A DNA stretch of 64,000 bases from Anseranas semipalmata (lineage: Eukaryota; Chordata; Aves; Anseriformes; Anseranatidae). The stretch is taken from positions 62,001-126,000 of the forward strand of contig VXAA01002186.1 in the NCBI GenBank assembly GCA_013399115.1, written 5' to 3'. The position numbers and the translations under genes are program-made. Each line of letters begins with the position of its first letter. Within the stretch, counting starts at the first letter, position 1. Below, one piece after another: positions 1 through 13,530 of the stretch. The notes under the pieces were generated by a model. It was not told the DNA's origin. It made no database searches and saw only the letters and a list, made by a program, of their open reading frames with translations.

Positions 1-2712
1 TCACTACCCCGTGGCTTTAGAAAACCACGATATGTTTTGTCTTCCTTCTCTTGCCTACTATTTTTGCATCAAACTGAGCTGTAAATTCTCTGAGACAGTA
101 GCCATATGTTTTTGCACAGTAGTTTTTGCACAGTGTACACAGTGCACAATTCCAGTGTTTCAGGGTGACTTATTAATTATTGTGAATTTGTTAATGATGG
201 TCTCTCCGTGGTATTGATAGGGGCTGTTGAGACAGATTCAGTGCAGTAGTTTGTGCCCAGCAAGCTTGTGAGGGAAATAAAATCAACAGGAAAATATTTC
301 CTATATTGTAGAGCTTCTGTGAGGATAAAGTCATTAATGTTTTAAACACATTTGAGGATTATAAGATAAGGGGCACTATGCAAGTGTGAAGTAATAACAT
401 ATGTATGTGTATTCGTAATGTAAAATACATTAGTGCAGTTCTGTTTCCATTAACTATCTTATGTATGTTAAGTGTTTTCCATGAGGAAATTAATCTTCAT
501 TTCCATTCTGCACTGGCATTATTTTTTTTAATTTTGTTTAAGTGAAGGTAAGATCTGATGAGTATTCTCTTCCTGAGTTAAAAACTTGCTTTTAAATAGT
601 AAAATAAATCCATGTGGAATATTATTTCTGGAGAATAACTGTGAAGACTCTTAATAATGGTCAGGAAAGGGCTTTGAAATTCTTACAGCTATTTTTAGGG
701 ACAACTCTTTGTAATAGGGAAAATAATACTAAAAATGTTGTGCAATTTAGTATGGAAATTTATAGTTTGACTCAGTAGGAATTTGTTACAGATTTCCTTG
801 CTACCTGCTTTCATTCCCACTTTGATATATGAGGAGGCTTTCTGACTGCTCGGATAGTCGTTTTGACAGCTTCTCTTGAATGATTTCCATGGAAGGTTTT
901 GCAAAGGGATGTATAGGGTTTTCCCCTCCTCCTCGTTCACCCTTGGGAAGGGGAGAAAAGAAATCTCAACAATATGGTTAAGACCTGAAGTTGGGACTTG
1001 TAGAAAACAATGTAAATTCTGCATAACTTTATTCACTTGTAAGATCGTCAGCTTTTTGAAGAGAGTGAAGAGGGCTCGTAAGCGCCTTGCAACCTGCTTT
1101 TATTTCTGCGGACCTGGTACCCATGGTGTTTTCTGTCTCTTGCCTGAGAGAAGTTCCCTGCTGGCCTTAAAAAACACAGCCCTGCTTGAAGGCCATCCCT
1201 CCTTTTTCTTCATGTTTCATGGTCTGCAGCAGTCTCTCAGTAGTCCTCCCAGGATAAGATAAATCTCTCTCACTTTGACATATGGCATTTTTTTGTTTGT
1301 TTGTTCGTTTTTTCACATTTGTGAATTTGTTCCCCGTGCTCCCCCTTTAGGTTCCTTTAGACAAGTATAGGAATCTTGAAGTTGCTTTCAGTCAATTACT
1401 TTGTCAGGCACTTCCAGCATATGTAATCTAGGCTCCAAGGAGCAAATACTGAAATATGGTATACTTACCCCTTCTTAGCAGACTTCAGGCTCCTGCAGAA
1501 AGCGTCAGTGGAGCCCCAGTGCTGCTAATGCCAGAATGAATTGTTGATGATTCTTGATTCCATCCCCATAAAAATACTGGAGTTGGGTTGTTTCCCAAAA
1601 GTTAATTGGGATAACGATGGTCTTCTGATGTCCTGATGCTTTAAGTAACTCCTGTGTGGTAGTAGTAATGCATCAGCATCTCATAAGAGCTCTAGTTTCG
1701 ACAGGTCTCTGTTTTATAGTTGATGCAAATACGATGTATGTGTTCCCTGTTGATTCCACGTGTAGGCAGTTTAACTATAGTCACATGTTGACACATAATC
1801 ATACTTTGTTCAGTGTTTTTTCTCAGCCTCTCCAAGCTGGTCAATAATTGTCTAATCTCTTTGCCATTTTGGGTAGCAGATTCAGACACGGCTTGCTTTC
1901 AGTGCAACACCAAGAGCCCATATGATTCTGATTTAGATACTCAGTGCTTTCGAGAGTTATGTGGTGGCTGGTGGTTCAGCTATTTTCCATTCAAGCTCGT
2001 TTCCCAGGTAGAAGAGACTTTAACCACTGGAACAAGTAGACTCAAAGGTTGGGGGACAGATGTGCTTCTAAATATTGCATAGTAGGCACGAGCTCTCATT
2101 GACAGTACATGCCAAAAACGTTATTCTCTTGTCTTCTGTTTTTCCTTCCAAGGTTTTTCTCAGCCTTTTTAATAGCCTAGGAAAGAGAGGGGAATCTCCT
2201 TTATTTGAGACTTTATACAACAGTTACTAAAACACTAAAAACTTCTCAAAACTATTCAACTCTGTTTTCTTCTGCATGGTCTTAATTGTTAGAGATGGTG
2301 GACTATATCTTATTGACTTAAAATACATATTTTATGGTGTAACTATTTTCTGTCTGAGCCAGTTTTTATGAAACTGAGGAAAGCATCAAAGTTAAGTCAA
2401 TATTAGGCAAATCCATATGCTGCCATAAGCCATGATTATAATTCAAACAAATAAAGGTCCTCCATAAGTAATTAGGCTAATTATCAATGGATTTACAGCA
2501 GAGGTTTGTTTGTTTTTGAAGTTACTGATCAGTAAAATAGTACCTGATGACTAGAAATGAAGCACAAAATTATATAAGAAAAAATTTCAATGCAACTCAT
2601 ATTCTTAGCGTGTTACTCTTCAGAGACTGTACAGTGAAATTCTTGAATGGAAATTCCTTTTTCAGAGAAGCTTGGAAACATGGTATTCCTTCCTCTCCCT
2701 GCAACCTCAAAA

Positions 2713-2738
2713 ATATATATATTTAAAAAAAAAAAAAN
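2713..2738. repeat. AT tract and poly-A with an ambiguous base
   Basis: A short AT alternation leads into 13 A residues (2725-2737) ending in N at 2738. The ambiguous base probably marks uncertainty in homopolymer length. Confidence 0.9.
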
Positions 2739-5700
2739 CATATGGTTACATGCTGTCCTTGGAAACACTATCAAGTCTCAAACCTAACTTGAATGATTTT
2801 TTTGTCTACTTGTTGAAACTGTATTTAACTTAATTATAAATTGTATCCTTTAGGTTGGTGCTTTCTGTTAGGCTTAGCTGCTGCTGCTGCTCAACTCGGA
2901 ACTAAGATTTAAGTTGAAAATGTTTTAGCAGCAATCCTCTTGACAGAGTTGAAGTATGTGAGAATCAGGGTTGTAACTGAGTAGACAGAAAGGTGAGATA
3001 AGAAACCTTGGTACTGATTGCACTTTGTCTCTAGGTCCCTGCATGTGAAAAGGTTATAATGATGTTAACCTACAGGAATGCCTGTGACCTGTTATTCTGA
3101 AACTTTGAAAGGGACATGCTAAGAACAAAAATAAAAAGAAATGTTCATTTTCAGTTTATCATCTAGCTTTACATTTCTTTCAATTTGTATAATTTTTTCA
3201 AAGATTTCAGAAATAAAAATGATAAATAGATTATTTTACTATTGTGGACAGAAAAGCGAAAAGCTGTCTCAAGCTGATAAGAGTCTTGTGATTCAATAAT
3301 GTAGCGTATCAAATCTGCCACAGACAAAATTTGGTATGAAGTTATCTGAAACTCCCTTTGGCTTAGTTTCCTCTTTTGCTGTTTTTGTAGAACTTGCACA
3401 TGCCCTCATGGCATGTAAGACACATCTTTGCTCTCATTTCAAAAGTCATGATTGATTTGCTTTTCAGATGCAGGACATATCACTCTTATCAGAATTCTAC
3501 AGAAATTGTTTTTAGGGTTTTGCTATTGGTATCCCATCAAAGCTTGCTGCTGTCAAAAGAACATGCTAAAAGATAAAGCCAGAATTTGGAGTTTCATTAA
3601 CTTCATGTGTGCATATTTGTCATTCATATTTCTCTGATGACTTCAGAATGATGCCTTTTCTAAAATTTCTTTTGTTTTTCTCTAGAAATAGCTCTGTGGA
3701 CATACATGTCAAAATTAGACTTGCTTTATTAGAAGTAGAATATCACAGCCAGTTGTTGAAGGTATTAGTATGACTCTGGTTGCTTTCTTTTTCCTTCCCT
3801 CTCATAAATAGTCAATCCACATGCTTCAGTATGGAGCTATGAAAGCAAGTTTCAGGGAATAAGATATCGGCACACTGTTTCCAACCTCATGGGATAGAGC
3901 TCCGGTCACTAGGCAGAGCTCAGTTTAAACCATCACATGGCTTCTGATATTGCATTTGAAATGTGAGGGCAATTAGTTTAACATTGTGCAGATACAAGGG
4001 ATAATTATGCCTTGCAGTACTGCTGAAATCTCCAAAGAGCTTTCATGCCAGGATCCCTGAAAAGTTGATTGCTAACATGGAATAAGTAACAAAAGAATTA
4101 TACATAGGAAAACAATAATTATTGAAAAAACACTCATAAATTTCCTTAATGATATTTACTCATCACCTCTCTGTGAAATAACTTCCTAATTCTTGTTGTA
4201 ACAGGAAATTGGGCTGCATTCACTCTAAAAAGCTGTTGGTTGCCCATAAAGTATAGCCACATGATTGTTTTATAATATCTGTGGCATGAGGCATAATACT
4301 TGTGCAAGTGACCATGAAGACGTGATTGTTGCATACTGGATTTTCAATCTTTGCTTAGTCAGTTGTGTGACACTGTATGATGCTATTGACATTTGGATAA
4401 ATAGGCTAAGCCTGCATGGTGGTGAGCTGCATGAGATGGAATTAGCATCCCGGGGTAATGGAGGTCCTTGCTACAATAGTTGCCCTGATTTAAACCTAAA
4501 CCCAGGAAACAACACACAGGAATAATCCATTAAAGAATGTCTGTTCTTTAAAGAATGATAGTTTCCCCTCTCATTCAGGAATTGCTCATATTGTCTCCTT
4601 CAACTTTGTCCTGATGTTAAATCACACATGAATTAAAGAATTAAAATATTTTTCTTATGTTCATTAGAAATGGTACTTACTCCCTTCAATGCTAGTACTT
4701 CAAAACATGAGTGGAAAGACAGAGGTTTTTAAGCAAATTGCCATAGGTTGACAATTCTGTTGGTCTGAGGACATGTTATTCATTATCTTATTATTCAGCT
4801 TAATCAGTGTTTTACAGGAGCTGGGGAATTGGACCCCTCAACCAGATTATGAGAGGTAGTAGATATAGTCAAAATAACTTCATAAATTATAACATGCTTC
4901 TTCTTGTAAAGAATACTGTGTTTTAAGGTGATGGAACAGGTTCATTAAATTCATTAAATTTACAGTAACTGAACTTCAACTTGCTGTGGATTTCACTGAT
5001 TAAAAAAGAGCTCTATCCAGGCCATGGTGTCTTATTAACCTTAGATGAAGCAAGTGTTTCTCCTAAAGCAAAAGTTTCCTCTATATTTAGCTCTATTCTT
5101 GTTCAGATGTACATTTTACCATAATATATAGGAAATATGTGACATCTGATATCACAGTAAAAAAGGTCTGTTCTCTAAAGAAGCTGGCTGGCCTATTTGC
5201 TTATTACGTCTTATATTTGATGTACAATGCAATTATTAAATACTCTGTTTCATGCCTGCAGGTGCGTTGAAGACCTAGAATACTTCTATCATTGAAACTT
5301 CTATTACAGAGTTAAAACCTACTTTTACTTAAATAAAAACATTATGAAACTAGTCAAAATGTTTTTTGTCCTTCTGTTGCTCTCCCACTGATTACCAATG
5401 GCAAAACGCTTTGAATTTCCTGTAGAGAGTTGTGGGCTATTTTTACCAAGCTTAATTAAAATCCATGGTTTACTTACACTGAAGAAATTATAAAGGACTT
5501 ACTGTGAATACTGACAACTTTTTAGACTAGAATAATTGTCTGAGCCCCTCAGCGGTGTTACATATAGAAATGAATGAAGACGGTATTATAGAATGATTTT
5601 TTTTAATTTTGTTTTTGTTAAAACAAAGTTCCCGATTCTAAAAGCAGTAAACTTCCAATACCACTGAAGTGTTTAAGAAAAGTTGGACAACATAGTACTG

Positions 5701-6141
5701 GTGCAATCCTCACACGATATGGGAAAGAATGCCAATCAGAATATCCATCCTATGTATGCTCTTGGTTCATATCCATTACTGTTTTTACTGATAATGTAAC
5801 CTGCATGCATTATTATTGGAGAGTAGACCACTGCTCTAACTGGTTATTTTAGTTGGCTGTTACCACTTTTGTGAAATGACATGAGATTTATTTAAAGGTT
5901 TGAGAAGTATCTCTCTGTTTTCTGTTAAAATTGCCCATACCCAAAGGTGTACTTCCATTTTTTTAAAGAAAAATCCATCTTTTTCTTTCTTGATTATGTG
6001 TGTTTAATTTTTTAATGGGCTAATGGTCAATAGAACTAAAGTGAGGGGAAAAGTGTGTTAGAAATAGAGTATTACCTAGTGGATATTTTGATTGTTTACT
6101 TCAGGGTTTATATGCTAATGAATATTTATGTATTTTGAAAG

Positions 6142-6183
6142 ATTTTTTTCTTTTTCTTTCTTTTTTTTTTTTTTTTTTCCTCA
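6142..6183. repeat. Pyrimidine tract with 18-nt poly-T
   Basis: A T-rich run with interspersed C residues ends in 18 T residues (6161-6178) and abuts a GC-rich block on its right. Read on the minus strand it would look like a poly-A tail following that block. Confidence 0.9.
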
Positions 6184-7837
6184 AAGGCAGGGAGGGCTCT
6201 GGCGGAGCATCTTGAGAGCTGCCCCCAGGCTGAGGCTGTTAGGTTCCTGGCTGTGTGTCTGGGAATATTGCGTTCATGGAGACGGAGCACCTCCATGAAC
6301 CACCCCTATATTTTAGCAAATTTCATCAGAAGGAAATGTTTCTATAAGTTGGCAAATGCTGTAATATAAACAATGCTAACAGATTTCCTTTATTAAGAAG
6401 TCCTTTTGGCTAGTGTCAGGTGAAACTTCATGTGCACATACAATAGCAATGTGTATTTTAAGTCTTCTCAATTTGTTGTCATGTTATTATATAGGTACCG
6501 TTCATTTATAGAAAAAGAATTGTTTTGGCACCTGAAGTGGTAAACAGATTTGCACGTTCAAGTGTTAACTGTTGATCCAGGTAGTAATTAAAAATGACAA
6601 ATTTGGCTGTACTACCTGGTGACTGAAGTGCAGCTCTGAGTAGGAAAGAGTATCCAATGCTGCAGGATGCTAATCCTTGCCTCCTCTTGGGAAACTGGTA
6701 GGTAGTGCTGATTGTATTTATCATGAAGATAATATAGAGATCTGGTTGTTGTTTAAAAGTTCTTAATTAAAATTAATTAAAAGTTCTTAATGGATTAGCA
6801 GAAGTAGGGGGGAGTAAGACTGTGGGGTAGTTGACAAGGTCTAGAGCAGTTGTGGTTTTTTTTTTGTTTGTTTTTAATAGAGACTGCCCTCCTGTCATAT
6901 TTTGAAGCAGTTTGTGGAGTTCAGATGACATGCATTGATTTGTTGGAAGACGGCAGTGTTATAGTTTGTTTTTGCTAACCAGAAAAATACTGGGTTAACC
7001 AGCATCATTAGAGAATGCCATATCGTGATGTACAAATATTTAGGAACTATCCTCATATTTCGGAGACTTTGGTTCAGTACATGACCACTATGGGCTGTTT
7101 TCATGACCTTGGTTAAGCAGTTTGGCAGGATCAGTCTATGTGCATTTCTAGCTTGACCTTCCTAAATTTGAAATATTGAGTCCAAGCTCACTTTCAGAAC
7201 TTCTTGTATTCTCAAATTTGGAGATGGAGGCAAAAGTGACTAGATGAGATGAACACCATTGCTCATCTCTTGGTACTGATTTCTTTTGTCTCTATCTTAA
7301 AATGAAATTATTATGCTGTATTTATGTACTTTACAGGATGAATGTTTATTATTATTTATTTTAAAGGTATTAAATATGTATAGTATTTAGTCAACTTGAA
7401 AATGGCGTTCTACAGTTACTTGAGATAGATAACAAATTATCCTTTAGCGGCTGCATTCCTTTTAGATCTACATTTTGCTTGGGTTGGACAGAAATGCTGC
7501 ATTTCTGCTCATTTGTCTATAGCAGTATTAGTCTTTAATAGTATTACTAATGCAATTTCTGTTATCTGGGAACTAATATATCTGACATGCAGTATATCCC
7601 TGAACTTTGCGAAAAGTGGCCTGGATTTAAATAAGTGGATGTAAATCTCGTTATGGTAGAAGAGAAATTGTCTCCTGTTTTTTTTCTTGTCATTCACTAG
7701 AATAGTACCTTGGATTTGTAAACGTGTTTCTGGTTTATTTTTGATTACTGCTTAGAATATTTGGCCACAACTCAGATGGGACTGTCTTTCAGTCCCTGAA
7801 TGGAACTGTCTTTCATAAGGTGATTGACTACTTGGTA

Positions 7838-7857
7838 ATATATATATATATATATAT
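7838..7857. repeat. (AT)n microsatellite
   Basis: About ten AT dinucleotides in a row, followed by a short T run. Confidence 0.95.
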
Positions 7858-8726
7858 TTTTAATCTTCTGATCTGGATAAGCATTTTAACACACTGATAA
7901 CTTTAACTTAAATCTAAACTTCTGTTGATCTTCAGTGGTATTCCTCCAGTAACTAAAGAAATAGCTACAGTAGCTGTAAAAATCAGAAATCTGTGTCTGT
8001 TCTGATACACGCTGAACTGCAAGTCACTGAGAGCTTCACTGAGCACCGTTACAGTATTTTTAGAAAATCACATGGGAATCTATAGAACAGAGACATGAAA
8101 GGTTCAGCAAATAACTGGTTTTCTTCATTCAACAAGGTTAAAAATATTGAATATCCGTTTCAGGCTACATATGGTACAAGGACTGGTACAAGTACTTTGG
8201 TGAGTGACTAAGAAAGGTTCTCTGGAAGGTATTACTCACATGATGAGGCTGTGCTTGTCCAGAGAGGTAATACCTGTCAGTAAACCAGCTGATTCATCTA
8301 GAAGAAAGGGACAATTTGTTGGGCATACAGATCCTCCTTCAGATCTGAACTGGGTCACGTACTGCAAACATAATTTATATGCACATAAGGTCAAAGTAAA
8401 GGTGTAATAAGCAGCTCTAGCCTTAGCTTTCATTAAGGAGAGAATGCTTTTCTGTGCAATAGAAACGTTCTCATGGCATAGATTTTTTATTGTTATTTAA
8501 TGCTGGTTTTAACAGCATGGTTGTTTTTAATTTGTGTCCAGTAATAAAGCCTGTTGAGATCTTTATACCTATAACCAGTTGTTCCTTTCACTGAAATCAG
8601 CTCCTGACTGTAATGCTACAGTACCACTGTAAAAATGAAATATGTTTCATAACCGTTAGGATAGAAAGAAGTGGTGGTTTATATGTAAATTGTTTTGTAC
8701 TTTTAAAGTAGTGAAAGGGTTTTTTG

Positions 8727-8750
8727 CCCCCCCCCCCTTTTTTTTTTTCC
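8727..8750. repeat. C11-T11 pyrimidine block
   Basis: Eleven C residues (8727-8737) pass directly into eleven T residues (8738-8748) and CC. The purine-only complementary strand carries a G11 run. Confidence 0.95.
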
Positions 8751-11700
8751 TTTTTGAGCTTTTACATTGTAGGTTAAAAAAGCTGAAAGCATATGGTAGC
8801 AATTTTTTAACCTCTCTACATGAGGTGCTTGTCAACGGAGGTCCATACGGCCAAAGCTAGTTAATAACAGCTGCAGGCCAAAGTTCCTTTAAGAGCTATT
8901 GCTGTGTTCCAAGATTCTCAAGACTTTGAACAAGTGAAGTTAGCCACAAGGGAAAGCAGCAGGTCTGCATTCTGCTTGTTAAGTGAACCCTGTTTGAACA
9001 AAAAAAGAAAAAAAATGTGGCACAAAGTCAGAATATTCATACTATAAAACTTGACCATAAAATATCAGATATGATTGGCTAGTAGGCTGCTGCAGTTGAG
9101 TGTTCATGAACCATTTGCTTCAATCTAAAATTTTATTTTGCTAATTGCTTCAATGAACATATTTAGTTTTTTTTTTTTTTTTGAGGAAAAAATGGAAGAC
9201 TAAATACACTGTCCTTTTTTTTTTTAAAGAATTCAGAGAATCCTGAAACATAGAAGTAGAGTTCTGTTTGTCTACATTTTGTGTATCTAAAATATGAAGT
9301 AGAAAGAGAAGAATGTATGTGAAGAAGAAGAACTTGCCATTCTCTTGACCTTGTGCTGCTTTCTCAGTTTTATATTCATTTCCATTTTTGCCATGTTCTT
9401 TTCAAAGCTGTAGTGAATTATAATTAAGAGAATTCACTTGAGACAGCTTTCCATGCAGTTTGTAGTTGCTTAGCTGTTTGGAAGAAGTCCAGGCTTAAAA
9501 TGTGAAATCACTTTCTCAAACGATATGGTCTGTGTATTTTTGCCTATTGGTTGAAAACCTTCATGGTATATTAAAGCCTTTATCAGAAAAAAGCTGTTCA
9601 GAAGCATTTATAGGGAACAAGGCTGTCTGGTTGGTTATCTGCCAGTAATCAAGTATCACTAAACAATACTCATCATTGTTGTTCAAGTAGAATATAATGC
9701 AGGATGCTTGACGGGAATATGTTTTGTGCTCTGCTTCAGAATGGTGCTTGATCAAAACTTGAGCTTTGCTATGCATTTCTAGGACGCTGAGTGCCCCTAG
9801 GTGGTCACAACTAAAAGTACAGCAGAAACAATTTTTCTGTTTATCTCATTCCTGCTGACGGACAGACAACCTCTGCTGGGCACGGGGCACTGCTCTTGGG
9901 CTCTGTGGCACATTTTTGGGAGGCATGGCTATTGAACAAGTGCTTCTCTTGCTTTGAGAAGTCTCTGCTTTACAGAAGAGTGTTTGTGTGGTATTAATTT
10001 TAATCTGGAAATTGCTGACATACTGAAGTGGCAGTCTATCATTACTCCCACTTATGGCTCCAATTTAGCCCTTGTCATTGCAGTTGTCAGTATCAATTGG
10101 GGATTAGACTGGGTTATGGCATGCAGAGCGGATGGTCAGTGAATAAGTACCACTTTTCATTCCATTTTAACACAGTCTTTTTATTATCAAGCCCATTCAT
10201 AGAATTTTGTTACTGCTTTTCAGTTTTTTATATATGTAAAAAGTTTTGGAGATTATTTGCTTCCGGAGTTGTTCCTTGTATCCCATTTCTCTGTTGTATT
10301 TGAAATACGTAAGCAATGAAATGACAGAGAATTGGTAGCATTTCTAAAGTCGCACACTATCTGTTGTTCAGAAAATGCTCATTCATAATGCGCTGATCTT
10401 TAGAACTTGCAACTTCTATGGAAATGTGTTGTTGATCTTCCAGCATAATGGAAGTGAGCGTTATACAAATAATGGAAATAGGATTTCCAAAGGTTGTACA
10501 GCTAATTCCAAATGTTAAGGTTTTTAAACTGAATAGTATAATGCTGTGTAATAATACAACTCATTTCAATCTTCATCAAATAGACTATCTCTCAGTTGTC
10601 TAAATGCACTGTGAAAGAAAGAAAACTTTATATTTTACTCTACTAGTTAGGTTTTCACTCATACGGACATTTCTGCAGTGAGGGAGGGGAAAGAAGAAAA
10701 AGGTAAATCTCTGTTGCTATCTGAGAATTCTGGTGAATTTGCTTCTATGGTAACCAATTAGCCAGAGCTTATTATTCATGTAAAACAGGAACTGTTTGCA
10801 TTTTTAAAACCTTCATTTGCAAAACAGCATGTCTAAATGAGAAAGTTAAATTTCTTTCCCAAGACCACAAGTGTTCTTTGTAGGTGGAAACAGCTAAGTT
10901 TACAGTTTAAAAAGCAAGGGAAAAGGCACTCCTAGGCAGCAGCATCCATCCACGCTAAAAGCAAATATTTGTTTTTGGAGGAGAGAAAGGCTGTCCCCGG
11001 AGCAGCCAGCTTAGCAAAAGCAGGAATGGAAGGGCAGAACTCATCTTTTATGGAAGTCAGATAAATTTCATGCTCTTTAACATCGACTGTGACTGCAGGC
11101 TTTTCACTGAAGCCTGGCTCCTTCCTCAGTGTGAATAAAATAGGAAAAGTGATTAAAGTTCACTCAGTCCTGGACAGCAGGAGGCAACTGCTCTGGTGTC
11201 TTCAGCTGAGGGAGAGGGTGAGAGGGCTCTTTAATAAGACTTGTGAGGCTTCTTTGAAGAAAAGAAATAGGACTCATAGGGCCTATAGATGCCTACACTA
11301 ACATGTGTTCATTTCCTGTACTTCATATGGCTTCTTTGACACATTGTAATATTGTCATCCCCTTCATTAAAATGTTCATTATGAAAGGGGAGAGAGAGAA
11401 AATGTAACTGTTAACTGGAGTCAAGGGTCAGCAAGTTCTGCTGTGAGCAAAGGGCTTAGAGCTTCCTCGGATAAAACAGCGGCTTTGGGGCAGATACGGC
11501 AGACAAACAGGAGATGGAAATGCAAAACTTACAAATTGTCCCGTTTAGTGTCCTGTCTTTTGAAGGACAGGAATCTTGAATGTCCTGTCAAGTCTCAAGA
11601 GGATGAAGTGGCCAGCAGATCCTCCTGGATTGTGCCTTTTGGCTTTTTCCCTTTGCCTCTGTCTCTTTTTCTCTTTCCCTCTTTTCTAAGTTGTGCAATC

Positions 11701-13440
11701 AGTATTCACACATTCTTATAACTAATGGGATTAGAGGCGTTGCAAAGGGATTTGAACAAGATAATTAGTTTACTGCTTAGCCCACAATGTAACAGGCAAA
11801 ACCCCTCTGAGAAAAGGCAGACAAAATGGGTCAGAAAATGTGTGGGAAATGAGGTAAGGCCTCTCAAACAGGGCCTCAGTCAGCTGTACTATTATGAAAG
11901 GCTCCTGGAGCATTCATTCACTGCTGCAGGCTGTTGACTTCTTTGACTTGGCCACCAGAGGTGTTGAGGAAGGAGACTTAGCTGAGTGGTTGGATGTGTT
12001 TCTGGATACTAAGAATTCTGTTTCAAATACTTAAATGCGGTTTCACATTTTTTGCTACCACGCTGTGTAGAGCAACGCTGAAAAATTGAAACAAACAGCC
12101 TCAAGCACTTTACAAAGATGAGGGCCCAGCATACAAGCAAGGCTTCCTGTACATCCAGTTGTAAATCGCGTGCTGGGGGACAGGCAACTGAAGTAAATGT
12201 TGAATCAGGAAACTTATTTTGTGCTTCATATTATGTTTGAATATCTATCTAGCAGAGTTATTTTAATCATAAATCTAGCAATGGGTTGAAATGATCCACC
12301 TAAATGCATCTTCTGGTGTTTTAAGAAATGCCACACGGGGGAAAAAAAAAAAAACAAAAAACACCACAATCCAGTCTTGCACTGTCCCCCCTCATTGATA
12401 CCAGTATAGTGTGTGAATTACTAAGTGATGATACTTGCTTTCCAAAAGAGCAGCAGGAAATACTTCAAAGTTCCTGCCCCTATTTTTTATTTTTATTTTT
12501 TATTTTTGCCTGTGAAACTTGTATGAACCACCAGCCTGATCAAAGCTGCCAGAAGTTGTTAGGAGACATGTCGGCATGGGCTTGCTTGTGTGGTGACTTA
12601 GAGGTGCCTCCTCTTCGGTGGAAGAAACAGCAGGAGCTGCTCTAATGAACCGTCCGGCAGCTCTGGGGAAGTCAACTTGCAGTGTGTGGGCAGCTAGAGG
12701 TGAGAAGAGGTTAATCCATAGGGGAACTAGTTAGGAAAGCAAAGTGAAAAATACCAGCGAGTTGTAGGGCCAAAATTCAACTTGAAGTCAGAGATGGTTG
12801 CTGAGATTTCCTGTTTTCTTTTAATGAAATTCACCTTTCAATCTGTTGCTTTTTGTGCAAGCTTGTCAGTTTTAAATACTTTATAGTAGTGCAGGAGTAT
12901 GCATTATGTACAAGACAGGGTTATGTTACCTGTAGTGCATCAATCTGCAATTCATTTTAAGTAACTATATCTTATTTCTGGTGAAGATTAGATTCTTAAT
13001 CTTAAAATTAGGCTCACTTTTATTTCCTCATAGAGATTTATTACTGTTATATTTATCTGCTCATAAATGTACATACCCGTTTGTAATGTAAATCCTTGTA
13101 TTATAATCCTAGCTGTTGTGATTTTTGCCATTAAGTACATTTACCCCAGAGTTTTATCCTATTTTTATTTGTTAAAAAATCTGGCAGTTCCCCCTTCACT
13201 ATTTAAATACTTTTTCTGCAATTCCCTGTACAACTGCAAACAAGGATGTCATCTCCTTTTCGTGTTGCTTGTTACTGCATGGATGGAGAAGGGTTCGTGG
13301 ATGAATCATGGATACTGAAAATGCTATGGAAAACATACCCTGCAAGGTATTTTCTGGTGTTTCAGGTCAGGAATCATACCACACAGATGTTTACATATGT
13401 GGAGGGTAATTTCACAGTAGAAGTGAAACGTGTCCCTAAC

Positions 13441-13530
13441 TTAAAAAACAAAAACAAAACAAAACAACAACAACAAAAAAATAAACAACAACAACAAAAC
13501 AGCCAAACAACAACAGAAAAAAAACACAGG
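13441..13530. repeat. CAA/CAAAA-rich low-complexity tract
   Basis: A ~90-nt A/C-only stretch built from CAA and CAAAA units, with two clearer CAACAACAACAA sections. The open frame across it (poly-Gln/Lys/Asn) comes from composition, not from a gene. Confidence 0.95.

Noticed and set aside
9740..9765. GGTGCTTGATCAAAACTTG resembling a miR-218-like seed context
   Set aside because: Only a few bases agree and no stable hairpin partner is evident.
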